Shown here in pieces: positions 52,081-61,406 of a DNA stretch of 64,000 bases (position 1 is its first letter; each line of letters begins with the position of its first letter). Under the pieces are notes generated by a model, which searched no databases, had not been told where the DNA came from, and saw nothing but the letters and a program-made list of their open reading frames with translations. A program made the position numbers and the translations under genes. The stretch is from the NCBI GenBank assembly GCA_015057705.1, contig SVDU01000027.1:1-64000 (forward strand). Direction: 5' to 3'. Source of the stretch: Paenibacillaceae bacterium. Lineage in GTDB: Bacteria; Bacillota; Clostridia; Lachnospirales; Lachnospiraceae.

Positions 52081-54552
52081 ATGAGCCGATACACCTATAC
52101 CTTACACCCGGGGAAAAAGGAACCGGATAGAAATACCTATAAAAAAAGCGGGCTGGAAAGTATGACTACATTTCAGCTGAGAGAAATATGCCGCAGGGAA
52201 AAGTTAGTAATACCGTCTGGGAATTCTATGGACCGGGAGGGACTGTTAAGGTTGATTATGCGCTTTCGGGGGCAGAAGGAATATCGGCATATTACCTCAT
52301 CCTGCAATGGAGGGCTGTCCCGTCTTCAGGAGTTTTTTGACCGGAATTTAGTACATATTACTTCCAGTCAGAATGTGAGAATACCTGGTACAATAGCAAT
52401 CCACCAGGGAACCGGCTTAAATGAACTCGACGGATATACGGTTGAATCTGATGTTTTGCTCTATGAGGGAAATTTACTTCTTGTAGATGAAAACTTCAGT
52501 ATTTATACCTGTTTTTACATAAAAAAAATAAAAGATACTTATTATTTGTTCCAGGGAAAGGACATGGAAATTCTTCCTCTGGAAAAGCATCAGTATTTTA
52601 TTCTGTATTTCCCAAATGAGCGGGACTCAGAATTCCTTTATGACTGTTACCAGGGAAATCATTCTGTAATACCCGGACATATGGAAGGAATCCGGATCCC
52701 GCTTTTAGACATTGAAATAAAAGAGGTGGCAAAAACAGATCTTCCTCTTGTAATTGACTTTGGAAGCTCCAACACTGCCATGGGAATCTGCTTAAATGAC
52801 GGGTCTGTTAAGATTGCGAAGGCGGGGGGCGGAAACATTATACCCAGTGTAATCGGTGTCAGGGAAAGCGAAGGAAAACCAGAGTTTGTATTTGGGTTTG
52901 ATGCTCTGACGCTGGCTAGCCAGAATTATCAGGATGAGGATATTCCTGTTTTTTATGATATGAAACGGTGGATCAGCGATCCTAACCGTCCGGAAGGCGT
53001 GATTTTAAAAAGTGGTTATAAATATTTGATTCCACGCAGGGATATGCTGAAGGCGTTTTTGGAGTATTTAATTGATCTTGCAAAGCAGCAGTTTAAATGC
53101 AGCTTCCAAAATATACAGTTTCTTGCTCCAATCCGCCAGAAAGAAAAGTTCCAGGAATTGTTTAAGGAGCTTTTACCGGATTATTCCGTGAGCTGTGAAC
53201 TTGATGAGGGGATGGCAGTTCTCTTTCACAGTATATATGGAATGATTAGTCAGAATCTCTATGAGAGGGGACGAAAATATCATGCGCTGATCATTGACTG
53301 TGGAGGCGGTACTACAGATCTGACTTCGGGTCGCTTCTTAATTGATAACAGCCGGGTTTCCTATACCATTGATCTGGAGACAAGCTATGAAAACGGGGAT
53401 ACCAATTTTGGCGGTAATAATCTGACATACCGTATTCTGCAGATGCTTAAGATCAGCATAGCAAAGGCATGGGGATATATAAAAGCAGAAGAACCCGGAT
53501 TTACAAATGAAGGAGACGACATTCAGGAATTAACGGATCAATATAAGAGAGCGGAGAAATTTCTCCCAACCTGTTTTAAGGAATATGAAGAACGGGACAG
53601 AGAATCGTATTTCCGTGTAAAAAACAATTATTACTATTTATTTCAGCTTGCAGAAGAGGTAAAAAAATCATTTTTCCAGGCAAGATTCCAATATGAGCTT
53701 TTAATCAGTACGACTCGGAATAAGGAAAAGAATCAGATGTTTCTGGATAAATGGAAGCTTTCTGTATTTGAGGATGGCCATCTGGTTCATGCTGACCGGG
53801 AAATAACATTTTCTCTGTACTTAAATGAAATTGAGAGAATTTTAAGACCAGATATCTACCATGTTATGGAACGCTTTCTGGATCAGAAGTTTGAGCAGGG
53901 GGGGCTTCAGGACTATGAGATGCTAAAGCTTACGGGACAATCCTGCAAATCGAGTCTTTTCACGGAGGCTTTAAAGCAGTATGTTCCAGGAAAGCTGATT
54001 CAAAATACAAAGAGAGAAGCGGATGAAACTGAACTGAAAATGTGCTGTCTAAATGGTGCACTTTCCTACTTCATGAATTGCAAGAGAGGATATATGAAGG
54101 TAAATCAGAATTATCAGGTTCGGACACTTCCTTATGAAATTATGGCTTATACCCATGAAAATCAGGAAAAGATACTGATTCGAAGTCTGGATCCGGAAGA
54201 ACATATCGGATGCATTTCCCGGTTTATGGTCGGGAAGCAGCTGGACCTTTATTTAAATGATGAAAAGGGAAAACATTTAAAAACCTGTTATTTTCAGTAT
54301 GATACAGCCTCTTTTGACCAGACAACCCAGGAAGAGATCGACACTCAGTATGCAGGTAGTGTCATTCAGGAGGAGACAGATACCATTTTGGAAGGTGAGA
54401 TGAAGTTTTTCGTATGGGTATCCAGAAAAAGATGGGGCTTTATTGTGCTTCCTGTTTTGAGGGAAAATGAGGTGCTATATAAAGGAAAAGAGACATTCTT
54501 CGATTTTGAGGATGATACGTGGGAAGAGAACTTCTTTGATGGGAGGAAGTGA
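52081..54552 (+). CDS. Hsp70/actin-fold ATPase with an N-terminal SAP-like segment
   Basis: An 823-residue protein. Near residues ~20-60 is a SAP-like helix pair (GLESMTTFQLREICRREKLV). The actin/Hsp70 ATPase core begins at ~220 with PLVIDFGSSNTAMGICLNDG (phosphate 1) and has ALIIDCGGGTTDLTSGRF (phosphate 2) near residue 400. The C terminus is unlike the DnaK substrate domain. Such SrfB-like ATPases accompany secretion loci; with the J-domain gene 3.7 kb upstream it probably handles assembly or effector folding. Confidence 0.75.
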   Translation: MSRYTYTLHPGKKEPDRNTYKKSGLESMTTFQLREICRREKLVIPSGNSMDREGLLRLIMRFRGQKEYRHITSSCNGGLSRLQEFFDRNLVHITSSQNVRIPGTIAIHQGTGLNELDGYTVESDVLLYEGNLLLVDENFSIYTCFYIKKIKDTYYLFQGKDMEILPLEKHQYFILYFPNERDSEFLYDCYQGNHSVIPGHMEGIRIPLLDIEIKEVAKTDLPLVIDFGSSNTAMGICLNDGSVKIAKAGGGNIIPSVIGVRESEGKPEFVFGFDALTLASQNYQDEDIPVFYDMKRWISDPNRPEGVILKSGYKYLIPRRDMLKAFLEYLIDLAKQQFKCSFQNIQFLAPIRQKEKFQELFKELLPDYSVSCELDEGMAVLFHSIYGMISQNLYERGRKYHALIIDCGGGTTDLTSGRFLIDNSRVSYTIDLETSYENGDTNFGGNNLTYRILQMLKISIAKAWGYIKAEEPGFTNEGDDIQELTDQYKRAEKFLPTCFKEYEERDRESYFRVKNNYYYLFQLAEEVKKSFFQARFQYELLISTTRNKEKNQMFLDKWKLSVFEDGHLVHADREITFSLYLNEIERILRPDIYHVMERFLDQKFEQGGLQDYEMLKLTGQSCKSSLFTEALKQYVPGKLIQNTKREADETELKMCCLNGALSYFMNCKRGYMKVNQNYQVRTLPYEIMAYTHENQEKILIRSLDPEEHIGCISRFMVGKQLDLYLNDEKGKHLKTCYFQYDTASFDQTTQEEIDTQYAGSVIQEETDTILEGEMKFFVWVSRKRWGFIVLPVLRENEVLYKGKETFFDFEDDTWEENFFDGRK

Positions 54553-54557
54553 GTTTG

Positions 54558-54623
54558 ATGGAAGAAATGAATCTGGATCTTTATTTAGCTTCCGGATCAT
54601 TCCTTAAAAAGCTGTTACTATAG
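54558..54623 (+). other. 21-codon reading frame, possibly the remnant start of a lost gene
   Basis: MEEMNLDLYLASGSFLKKLL plus one more leucine, starting five bases after the Hsp70-like stop with GGGAGG about ten bases upstream. It ends abruptly at TAG just before the AT-rich gene at 54652. It could be a true peptide, or the 5' end of an original cluster gene disrupted when the AT-rich gene arrived. Confidence 0.3.
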
Positions 54624-54651
54624 AGAATTGTGGTGGTAGTGGGAGATAATT

Positions 54652-55497
54652 ATGAAAGACAGTTCTAATAAAAAAATTATTCTAATTATATTTACAGTAG
54701 TGATTACAGCATTATTAATAATTGGAATCATATTTGGTGCTTTTGTGATGTTATTAATAAAAATGAAAGAAAAGCAAAAGATAGAAGACCAAGAAAGGCA
54801 AATTCGGGAGGCAAAAATTGTGGAGAGAGCGGAAAATTATCTTGAAAATAAATATGGAATAAAATTTTTGGTTAACCCTGATGGCTTTAATGATATTGAA
54901 TCATTTATACCAGGACAAGTAGAACATAATTATAAACTTTGTTATGAGGCCTCATCATTGGAGGAGCCCAACTTTGTATTTCGTGTTTATTTTGATATTG
55001 ATACAAATAACAATCAATACAGTGAGCAAATTCGAGATAATTATTGTTGGAAATTTCTACGGAATGAGTTGAGATCGTGTATTGAAAATGAATTAGATGG
55101 TATTTTAAAGGAATATAAGTTAGTAATTAAAATCTATCCTAATTTAACATTTAATAATAATATAACGCCAAAGTCGCAATTACTAGACTTTTTAAAAAGT
55201 GATTTAAGACTGGATATCAATATTGAATTGTTTACTCCTGATAATAATGAGATGAAAGGTAACGAGCAAATAATTATTAATACGATAAATGAGTTACTAG
55301 AAGAGTCAAACAATAGTGATATACAATTTACATATTATATAGCTAAAAGTAGAAAAGATTATGAAAATATAAATGTAGCAGAAGAAGAAAAATCGAATTT
55401 AATGATTTCACAAAATAACAAAAATAATTCAAATGATTCAAAGAGTTCAATAGAATTAATAAAGAAATTTGATATAAGGATGAGTACTGAGAAATAA
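54652..55497 (+). CDS. AT-rich unknown membrane-anchored protein, probable recent insertion
   Basis: A 281-residue protein with an N-terminal transmembrane helix (residues ~8-36), a short charged helix and an unrecognised domain (~50-240), then an Asn/Ser/Lys-rich tail. Its base composition is clearly lower in GC than its neighbours, with many ATA, AAT and TTA codons that they avoid. It interrupts an otherwise tightly packed operon, with about 100 bases before and 60 after it. It is likely acquired cargo; effector, immunity or defence roles are all open. Confidence 0.6.
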   Translation: MKDSSNKKIILIIFTVVITALLIIGIIFGAFVMLLIKMKEKQKIEDQERQIREAKIVERAENYLENKYGIKFLVNPDGFNDIESFIPGQVEHNYKLCYEASSLEEPNFVFRVYFDIDTNNNQYSEQIRDNYCWKFLRNELRSCIENELDGILKEYKLVIKIYPNLTFNNNITPKSQLLDFLKSDLRLDINIELFTPDNNEMKGNEQIIINTINELLEESNNSDIQFTYYIAKSRKDYENINVAEEEKSNLMISQNNKNNSNDSKSSIELIKKFDIRMSTEK

Positions 55498-55558
55498 CAA
55501 TAAAATAATTAAAAAAGGAATACAAAAATGGCAATAAACGTTAGGAGGACATGCACGA

Positions 55559-56848
55559 ATGGATCAGATAGAAGAGATGAAGGCAATGATCCGGGAAGAA
55601 ATCCAGTCAATCACCAATCTGGAAGAGAGGATTGTATTTAAAAATCTGATGGAGGGAGTTTTTTTAGAACTATATGAGACAAATGTCCAAATGTACCGAA
55701 TGCTAGAGGAGCGGGTGATGAATGACCTGGTGTATGATGTCAACCGCTATCTGATTCGGACAGGCATTATAGAACGTGGATATTTAGACAATTCCCATCA
55801 TTTAATGACTCCCATTTGTGAATCGGATTTGGATACCCAGGTTTTTGAGATTTCTGAGGTAAGAAAAAAACTCGAGGAGGAAGGACGTTTCTGTCTTACT
55901 ACCGTATTTCTCCGTTGCGATGCCATGGAGGTGGAGGAAGTCTTAAAAAATCAGGACAACTTTACCGGTAGGTTAAAGATAGGAGAGGAATATCCTGTTT
56001 CCATTTCACTGGAGCCCAGCAAACGATACAGACAGGAGTTAGAGCATCTTTATCACCTGTTTATGAAAAATGGCATACCCTGGAAAACAATTAATGCCCC
56101 CTATCTGTTTAAAATGGCGGATATCTGTATTACCAGTCTCCCGGAGGAGATTGGTGACGATGAGGTTATTACCAGCTTTGGAGCAGATTTTGGAGAATAT
56201 AATCCATTTGTTCAGTACGATATGATACCAATTTGGAATGTAAGGCATTTAAAACTGGAAAGCGTGGGATTTCCAGTGGCCTGCAGTGATCATGAAAACT
56301 ATGAACATGTGATTTCCATTCGTGATTTTGGAACAGACCACTCATACCTGGTGGAAGAAAAAGCAGGAATTCGAAGCGTCAGACAAAGCGGAGAAAAGCT
56401 TCTTGTAACAGGAAAGATTGCAAATGCGAAAAAATGGGATGTGTATATGATCAGAAGCGGAGCCGACCAGAAAATTGATCGTTACACCTATCCTGTTATG
56501 GAAAATTTGAGAAAAGACGGGTTTGCGGAACGTTTTCAGGAAAAAACCAGACAGATGGTAAAGACAAAAGGGGAACTGGAGCGGTTTATTCGAGGATTTG
56601 GACTGGAGGAGTTTATCGAATATAAGGACTGTGCTCTTTTGGAACAGAACCAGGAGGCTTTGGAAACCTATCCCATGAATTTTTTTATGGAGGATGAGAT
56701 CCGGGACCGGTCGGGGAAAAAGAGGTTAGTTATTTACTTTAAAGCAAGAGGGAGAGAAAAGTGGCTTTTGCGGGATTTAGCAAGCTTTATTACCTCTGAA
56801 GTTCAGGAATTGTATCCGGAATATGAATGCGGAGGAAAGCTCATATGA
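55559..56848 (+). CDS. Probable baseplate component (unknown family)
   Basis: A 429-residue soluble protein. The N-terminal helix (MIREEIQSITNLEERIVFKN, then LYETNVQMYRMLEERVMNDL) is followed by beta-rich sequence. I recognise no domain with certainty. Size and position between the ATPase and the two following genes suggest a TssF- or gpJ-like wedge protein, but TssK-like is also possible. AGGAGG lies ten bases before the ATG. Its stop overlaps the next start by four bases. Confidence 0.55.
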   Translation: MDQIEEMKAMIREEIQSITNLEERIVFKNLMEGVFLELYETNVQMYRMLEERVMNDLVYDVNRYLIRTGIIERGYLDNSHHLMTPICESDLDTQVFEISEVRKKLEEEGRFCLTTVFLRCDAMEVEEVLKNQDNFTGRLKIGEEYPVSISLEPSKRYRQELEHLYHLFMKNGIPWKTINAPYLFKMADICITSLPEEIGDDEVITSFGADFGEYNPFVQYDMIPIWNVRHLKLESVGFPVACSDHENYEHVISIRDFGTDHSYLVEEKAGIRSVRQSGEKLLVTGKIANAKKWDVYMIRSGADQKIDRYTYPVMENLRKDGFAERFQEKTRQMVKTKGELERFIRGFGLEEFIEYKDCALLEQNQEALETYPMNFFMEDEIRDRSGKKRLVIYFKARGREKWLLRDLASFITSEVQELYPEYECGGKLI

Positions 56849-57540
56849 ATTATTTGTGGGAAGCAATGCTTCAGCTGAGAAAGCAGGGCGTGACGGAATC
56901 TACAGTGCGTTTTAAAATGCCCCACAGGTTTAGCTCCTATATGGAATTGTCCATTCCGTGCTTAAATCAGGAAGAGATGAAAGAGGGGGAAGTAATCGAA
57001 GTTAATCCGTATTACCGCTTCTATAATATTTTCAAAGATTTCTATCAGCCGGATCTTAAGGATTATCCCATGCTCCGTGATAATTTGTTTCACTTGATTT
57101 TCCATCTTCTTGCTCAGAATGATGCTTTGTCAGGTATGACTAAGGAGGAGTATCATAAAAAGCTCCTGTACCGGGATTTGGAGGAATGTGCATTTGGAGA
57201 ATCCGCCAGAAATGCCATAGGGCTTTTTACCCGGGATGAACGGGAATTTATCTTAAGCGGTATGTTAAAGCAGTATGAAACCGGCAGCTCCCTGGATATG
57301 TTTAAGGATATGATGGAAGAACTGATTCCTGATAATATCGTGTATCACAGTAACCAGAATTCATATGAGATACTGGTGTTCATCGGAAGGAAGATGGATA
57401 AGACATTGGAGGGGAAAATGGGATTTCTGATCAATATGTTTGTAGAGCTGCCTTACCATGTAGAGATTTACTACGAGCACCATTTTGGAATTATGGCTAT
57501 AGAAGAGACTATGGAAATAGATGAAATTATTATGTGCTGA
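56845..57540 (+). CDS. Probable baseplate component, TssG-like by position
   Basis: A 231-residue protein, mostly helical, with EVNPYYRFYNIFKDFYQPDL and a C-terminal strand-rich part (VEIYYEHHFGIMAIEETMEI). No family recognised. The ATG at 56845 follows GGAGGAAAG and overlaps the stop of the upstream gene; an in-frame ATG 18 bases earlier lacks a site. Coupling to the 429-residue gene suggests the two products form a complex, as TssF and TssG do. Confidence 0.55.
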   Translation: MNYLWEAMLQLRKQGVTESTVRFKMPHRFSSYMELSIPCLNQEEMKEGEVIEVNPYYRFYNIFKDFYQPDLKDYPMLRDNLFHLIFHLLAQNDALSGMTKEEYHKKLLYRDLEECAFGESARNAIGLFTRDEREFILSGMLKQYETGSSLDMFKDMMEELIPDNIVYHSNQNSYEILVFIGRKMDKTLEGKMGFLINMFVELPYHVEIYYEHHFGIMAIEETMEIDEIIMC

Positions 57541-57554
57541 CAGGAGGCGGTGAG

Positions 57555-58331
57555 ATGTTTCAATATGTTTATCCTCAATTTGAGAAAAAGAGGCTTCTCA
57601 GGGTAGAGATGCTGGACCAATTAAGAGATTATCCTAAAAATTTATTTGATTTGTCTTTACAAGGGTTCGGAAACGGTATTGTAAATGGGTGCAGCTTTAC
57701 CTGGGATAATGGAGTGCTGACTATTTCTCCAGGGATCATTTATCACAATGAAAAACTGTATATGCTGACGGAACCCTTTGTAATGGACTGTAAGGCAGAA
57801 GACAGAATGCGGTATTTAAAAGTGCAGTTTCTTACAGAAGCAAGGGAGATGGGCAGAATTGTGGGAAATACAAGGATTGTACTGGAAGACAAAAAAGCGG
57901 ATGGTACAACCGAACTGGAATTATGCAGATTTCGGCTTCAAAACGGTGCCAGACTTCGCAGTACCTATGAGAGTTTTTCAGATTATTCTACGGAGTACGA
58001 TACCATCAATCTGATTTATCAGCCTTATGCCGCACCAGGCGGATGCACGCTGAATCCTAAACTTCTCCGTCAGTTTGCAAGAGAGTTAATAAAAGGCGGA
58101 GTATCTGATCCCCTTGATGCAGGTTTTTCCATGGCGGCCTTATCAAATAACGGAGTAGTTTCGGTTTCCTGTGTGGAAGAATATCTCTCAGCCAGACATG
58201 GAGAGGACTTTAATGGGAATGGAAACGGAGCTATCTACCGGGGGCTGTTGGATATACTCAGAGACAATGGAAAAGGTGAGTTTAAGAGACGGACAGGAAA
58301 TAATGGTAACAGGGGGATGCTGCTCATTTAA
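57555..58331 (+). CDS. Tail-fibre/baseplate-like protein
   Basis: A 258-residue protein. The segment NGIVNGCSFTWDNGVLTISP followed by GIIYHNEKLYMLTEPF is the pattern of phage tail-fibre or baseplate domains (DUF4815-like), where a short beta unit forms a trimeric collar. The C terminus is Gly/Asn-rich. AGGAGG precedes the ATG at 57555; an in-frame start 21 bases upstream overlaps the previous stop. Confidence 0.5.
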   Translation: MFQYVYPQFEKKRLLRVEMLDQLRDYPKNLFDLSLQGFGNGIVNGCSFTWDNGVLTISPGIIYHNEKLYMLTEPFVMDCKAEDRMRYLKVQFLTEAREMGRIVGNTRIVLEDKKADGTTELELCRFRLQNGARLRSTYESFSDYSTEYDTINLIYQPYAAPGGCTLNPKLLRQFARELIKGGVSDPLDAGFSMAALSNNGVVSVSCVEEYLSARHGEDFNGNGNGAIYRGLLDILRDNGKGEFKRRTGNNGNRGMLLI

Positions 58332-58356
58332 ACAAAGAAAAAACAAGGAGTAATGT

Positions 58357-60015
58357 ATGGCGGAGCATATTACATATGAGGATTTAAAAATTAAATGTAA
58401 CATCAAAATAAGACGAATACTGGAACTTTCCATAAAAGAAAGTATTGGTACACATGCCACGGCTATGGTAACAGCAGAGCTGGAGTCGGGGAGTTTTTCG
58501 GTATCCGGCGAGGAAATGAATAGCCAGCCTTTAAAGATATATAGTATCAAAAATAAAAAAGAGACTCTGCTTTTTTCGGGTGTAATCAGTAAAATTTGTG
58601 TAGAAAAGGAATCATTTCATGAAATTCTTTATCTCACTTCCTACTCAATGTCATGGCTCATGGATTTGGAAAAAAAGAGCAGATCATTTCAGGACTGTAA
58701 TAAATCTGTTTTGCAATTGATTCAAAATATAGCTGAAGAAAACTCGTTTACAGTGATTTCATCTGCATCAGATCGTGCTATTACAAAACCGTTTATACAG
58801 TTTGAGGAAACCGATTGGGAATTTATATTAAGATTATCAACGCATATTAATACTCCGGTCATTGCAGCAGATAATTATGAAGGAAGAGGGGTATATCTGG
58901 GATTCCAGAAACAAGGTGACCCTCTTAAATTAGATGTTTTAAGTGAACGTTGGTGTATGGATGCGGATTATGCAAAAACTCTGGACTGGAGAACCAGAGA
59001 AGCTTGCTATTACCAAGTGGATACCTACCAGGTCTTGCACCTGGGACAATGTGTCAACTATAAAAATGGAGTTATGTGGCCGTACTATGCAGAAATGAAT
59101 CTGAGAAAAGGGATTTTGTATTGTACATACAAGCTATCGGGGGAGAATCACGGAGTGTATCCAACTATTTATAATTCCTGCATAAAAGGTGTTTTATTGC
59201 CAGGAACAGTACTGGAACGTAGGGAAGAGAAGATTAAAATTCACCTGGATATCGATAACGAACAGGATACAGGCAAGGCGTTTTTTTATCCGTGGTTTCC
59301 TGAATATGGAAATTTACTGTATTGCATGCCGGAGACAGGAAGCAGGGTTCGCCTTCAGATTCCAAGCGGGGATGAACAGGAAGCATTTGCAGTAAGCTGC
59401 GTTCGCAAGAGTGGACAGGAATGCGCAGAGGCACTTGATCCGAATAACCGCTGGTTTATTACAGGTGCAAATAAAAAGATGGCACTTAGACCATCAAATC
59501 TGGAATTGACTGCTGATAATGGGAGGTCTGAGATTTCCATACAGGATGGTGTAGGCGATATAATACGAAGCAAGGGAGAATTGTTGTTTCAGGCAAAGGG
59601 AAAGGTTATGCTACGTGGTAAAAAGATTGAGTTGATGGCACCCACTGAGGTTACAGTTGTAAAAAAACGGTTGGGAAATCCAGCAGTGGTTAATATCTGT
59701 CATAATCTTGATTGCATGGGAGAAAGTACGATTTTAAAAAATCTTAATGGATCAGAGGAGGAAAGTGCAGGTCCCGGTTCCAGTATAGGTAATCAACAGA
59801 AAATGGATAAGCGGACAGAAGAAAGGATGAAAAAGGATAAAGAAAAGATGCAGATAAAAATGAAGGAATTGGCAGAAAATAAAACTACTAGTTATGACTT
59901 TGGTCCATCAATTGTAAATATTATTTCTGCAGTACCTCAGAATCCAGAGCAGGATCGATTATCCCAGATTGCAGCAGGTTTTCGGCCTATTGCCGGAAGA
60001 ATGAAAGGAGATTAA
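58357..60015 (+). CDS. VgrG-like spike protein with a C-terminal extension (copy 1)
   Basis: A 552-residue VgrG/gp27-gp5-like spike. The gp27-like part (residues ~1-290) has QFEETDWEFILRLSTHINTP, the VgrG pattern. The OB-fold part has YCMPETGSRVRLQIPSGDEQ, and a short beta-helix follows (ELTADNGRSEISIQDGVGD, then GKVMLRGKKIELMAP). After ~residue 450 comes a charged, Met/Lys/Glu-rich extension absent from copy 2, which could be an effector adaptor or small cargo domain. The AAGGAG site precedes the ATG at 58357. Confidence 0.75.
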   Translation: MAEHITYEDLKIKCNIKIRRILELSIKESIGTHATAMVTAELESGSFSVSGEEMNSQPLKIYSIKNKKETLLFSGVISKICVEKESFHEILYLTSYSMSWLMDLEKKSRSFQDCNKSVLQLIQNIAEENSFTVISSASDRAITKPFIQFEETDWEFILRLSTHINTPVIAADNYEGRGVYLGFQKQGDPLKLDVLSERWCMDADYAKTLDWRTREACYYQVDTYQVLHLGQCVNYKNGVMWPYYAEMNLRKGILYCTYKLSGENHGVYPTIYNSCIKGVLLPGTVLERREEKIKIHLDIDNEQDTGKAFFYPWFPEYGNLLYCMPETGSRVRLQIPSGDEQEAFAVSCVRKSGQECAEALDPNNRWFITGANKKMALRPSNLELTADNGRSEISIQDGVGDIIRSKGELLFQAKGKVMLRGKKIELMAPTEVTVVKKRLGNPAVVNICHNLDCMGESTILKNLNGSEEESAGPGSSIGNQQKMDKRTEERMKKDKEKMQIKMKELAENKTTSYDFGPSIVNIISAVPQNPEQDRLSQIAAGFRPIAGRMKGD

Positions 60016-60017
60016 GT

Positions 60018-60257
60018 ATGTCATATTCTGTTATCAATGGAGCAGTAGGAAAAAGCCCGTTAATTGATAAAATTAATAAAATTCCTGTCTGGCAGGTTAA
60101 AAGTGGAGTCCAGGAGCAGATGGAACAGCTTGTTTCAGGACACAGCGGGGTAATCTGCCAAGCTGCCCCGGTTTCGTTTAATATGTGCAAAAAGGAAATA
60201 AAGGAACAGTTGCATAGTTTTAAATTAGAAACGGGGGAGGCAAATGGAGTACGTTGA
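60018..60257 (+). CDS. Small unknown protein between VgrG copy 1 and the EagR-like genes
   Basis: A 79-residue soluble protein starting SYSVINGAVGKSPLIDKINK, with two cysteines and no recognised domain. GGAGA precedes the ATG, three bases after the VgrG stop, and it overlaps the next gene by 14 bases. Position suggests an adaptor for VgrG or cargo. Confidence 0.6.
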   Translation: MSYSVINGAVGKSPLIDKINKIPVWQVKSGVQEQMEQLVSGHSGVICQAAPVSFNMCKKEIKEQLHSFKLETGEANGVR

Positions 60258-60792
60258 CGCTAAAACACTTTTTTTTGATGGAAGGCTGGCAGTACAGCTG
60301 CCAGATACTTTTCAGGCAATGGAGACTAATAAAGCAGAATTAATGTATCCTTATGAACAAAGACCTCAAATCATTCTGGAGGATGGGGAGACACATCGGT
60401 TTTGTACCTTCTCTCTTTTAAAAGAACAGAAGTTGGCAGCAATTCAGGTGGAGTATGTCATACGAAACATTACTGCTGCAATAGTGGGGCTGTATCCTTC
60501 CTGTCTGCTGACCGATCCACGGTTAGCTTGGAGAAAAGAGGGGGCATATGGATGGTTTTCTTTTAGAAGCATTATAAAAGAAGGAGCAATTCGAAACTTT
60601 ATGTTTGTTTTCTCTGTAGATGAGTGCATGATGCTTGGTACAATGGGTTGTTTTATCGATGATGAGGCAGGAAAAAAGCAATTATTACAGATAATGAAAT
60701 CATTGGAAGTACCCGAAAAGAAACCCTCTTACGCAAGGAGCAGTCAAAGTTTTTTACAGGCAGATGCAAAAAATAATGGAGGAGGTTTATGA
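60244..60792 (+). CDS. DcrB/EagR-like (DUF1795-type) putative effector chaperone, copy 1
   Basis: A 182-residue alpha/beta protein. The N-terminal DGRLAVQLPDTFQAMETNKA and the FMFVFSVDECMMLGTMGCFI strand pair and final LLQIMKSLEV helix resemble the DcrB/DUF1795 fold. T6SS EagR chaperones of that fold sit beside VgrG and PAAR effector genes. It is paralogous to the next gene. Family membership is by pattern only. Confidence 0.5.
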   Translation: MEYVDAKTLFFDGRLAVQLPDTFQAMETNKAELMYPYEQRPQIILEDGETHRFCTFSLLKEQKLAAIQVEYVIRNITAAIVGLYPSCLLTDPRLAWRKEGAYGWFSFRSIIKEGAIRNFMFVFSVDECMMLGTMGCFIDDEAGKKQLLQIMKSLEVPEKKPSYARSSQSFLQADAKNNGGGL

Positions 60793-61406
60793 AAAAAGGT
60801 ACTTATGTGGATGAAAAAATCATCACTTTACAGAACTTTATCAAGAAAAGGACCAGCGCATATGAGCTGCTGACAGATGAAATCCCAATTCGTGGAAAAG
60901 GTGTACGATTTGTACCTTTTACTTTGTTTGATGGAAAAGTAAATGCATTGATACCTGAAGATTTCATAGAAATGCCCGAGATGATCGCAAAGGTTCGATA
61001 TATTAGCAACAACCGGCCACCGGTATTGCTTACAAATGAACTTTATGATGATAATTTTGGCTTTCATCTTTTAAAACATGAGGATATTCATGAATATACC
61101 AATCTGGATGAACTCATTGATCAAATGCAGGATACGGTTAAGTTTCATACACCGGAGACTGTAATTTACGGCAGGGGTAGTATTGATTTAAAAAGAGCCG
61201 ACGGCAGGTGGTTTGAATACAAGAATTTTACGCTGGATGATGAAACATATAACCTGCAGTTTCTCATTAGTGCAGAGGAATATCTGTTGGCAGGAACCTT
61301 TAATTGCAGGATGTGTTTTTATGATGATTGGAGAGAATTCGTGCTGAAATCGCTGGAGTATATAGAAATCACAGGAAAAGGAGAATTGAAAAATGAAAGC
61401 AGATAA
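60789..61406 (+). CDS. DcrB/EagR-like putative effector chaperone, copy 2
   Basis: A 205-residue paralogue of the preceding gene with an extra N-terminal ~35 residues. LFDGKVNALIPEDFIEMPEM matches the start of copy 1, and LQFLISAEEYLLAGTFNCRM and EFVLKSLEYIEI match its end. It overlaps copy 1 by four bases and the second VgrG gene by 14. Two chaperones between two spikes suggest each loads a different cargo. Confidence 0.5.
   Translation: MKKGTYVDEKIITLQNFIKKRTSAYELLTDEIPIRGKGVRFVPFTLFDGKVNALIPEDFIEMPEMIAKVRYISNNRPPVLLTNELYDDNFGFHLLKHEDIHEYTNLDELIDQMQDTVKFHTPETVIYGRGSIDLKRADGRWFEYKNFTLDDETYNLQFLISAEEYLLAGTFNCRMCFYDDWREFVLKSLEYIEITGKGELKNESR

Noticed and set aside
55528-55640. ATG-started short frame ahead of the 429-residue baseplate candidate
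   Set aside because: It overlaps the ribosome binding site and coding start of that gene in another frame and has no own ribosome site.
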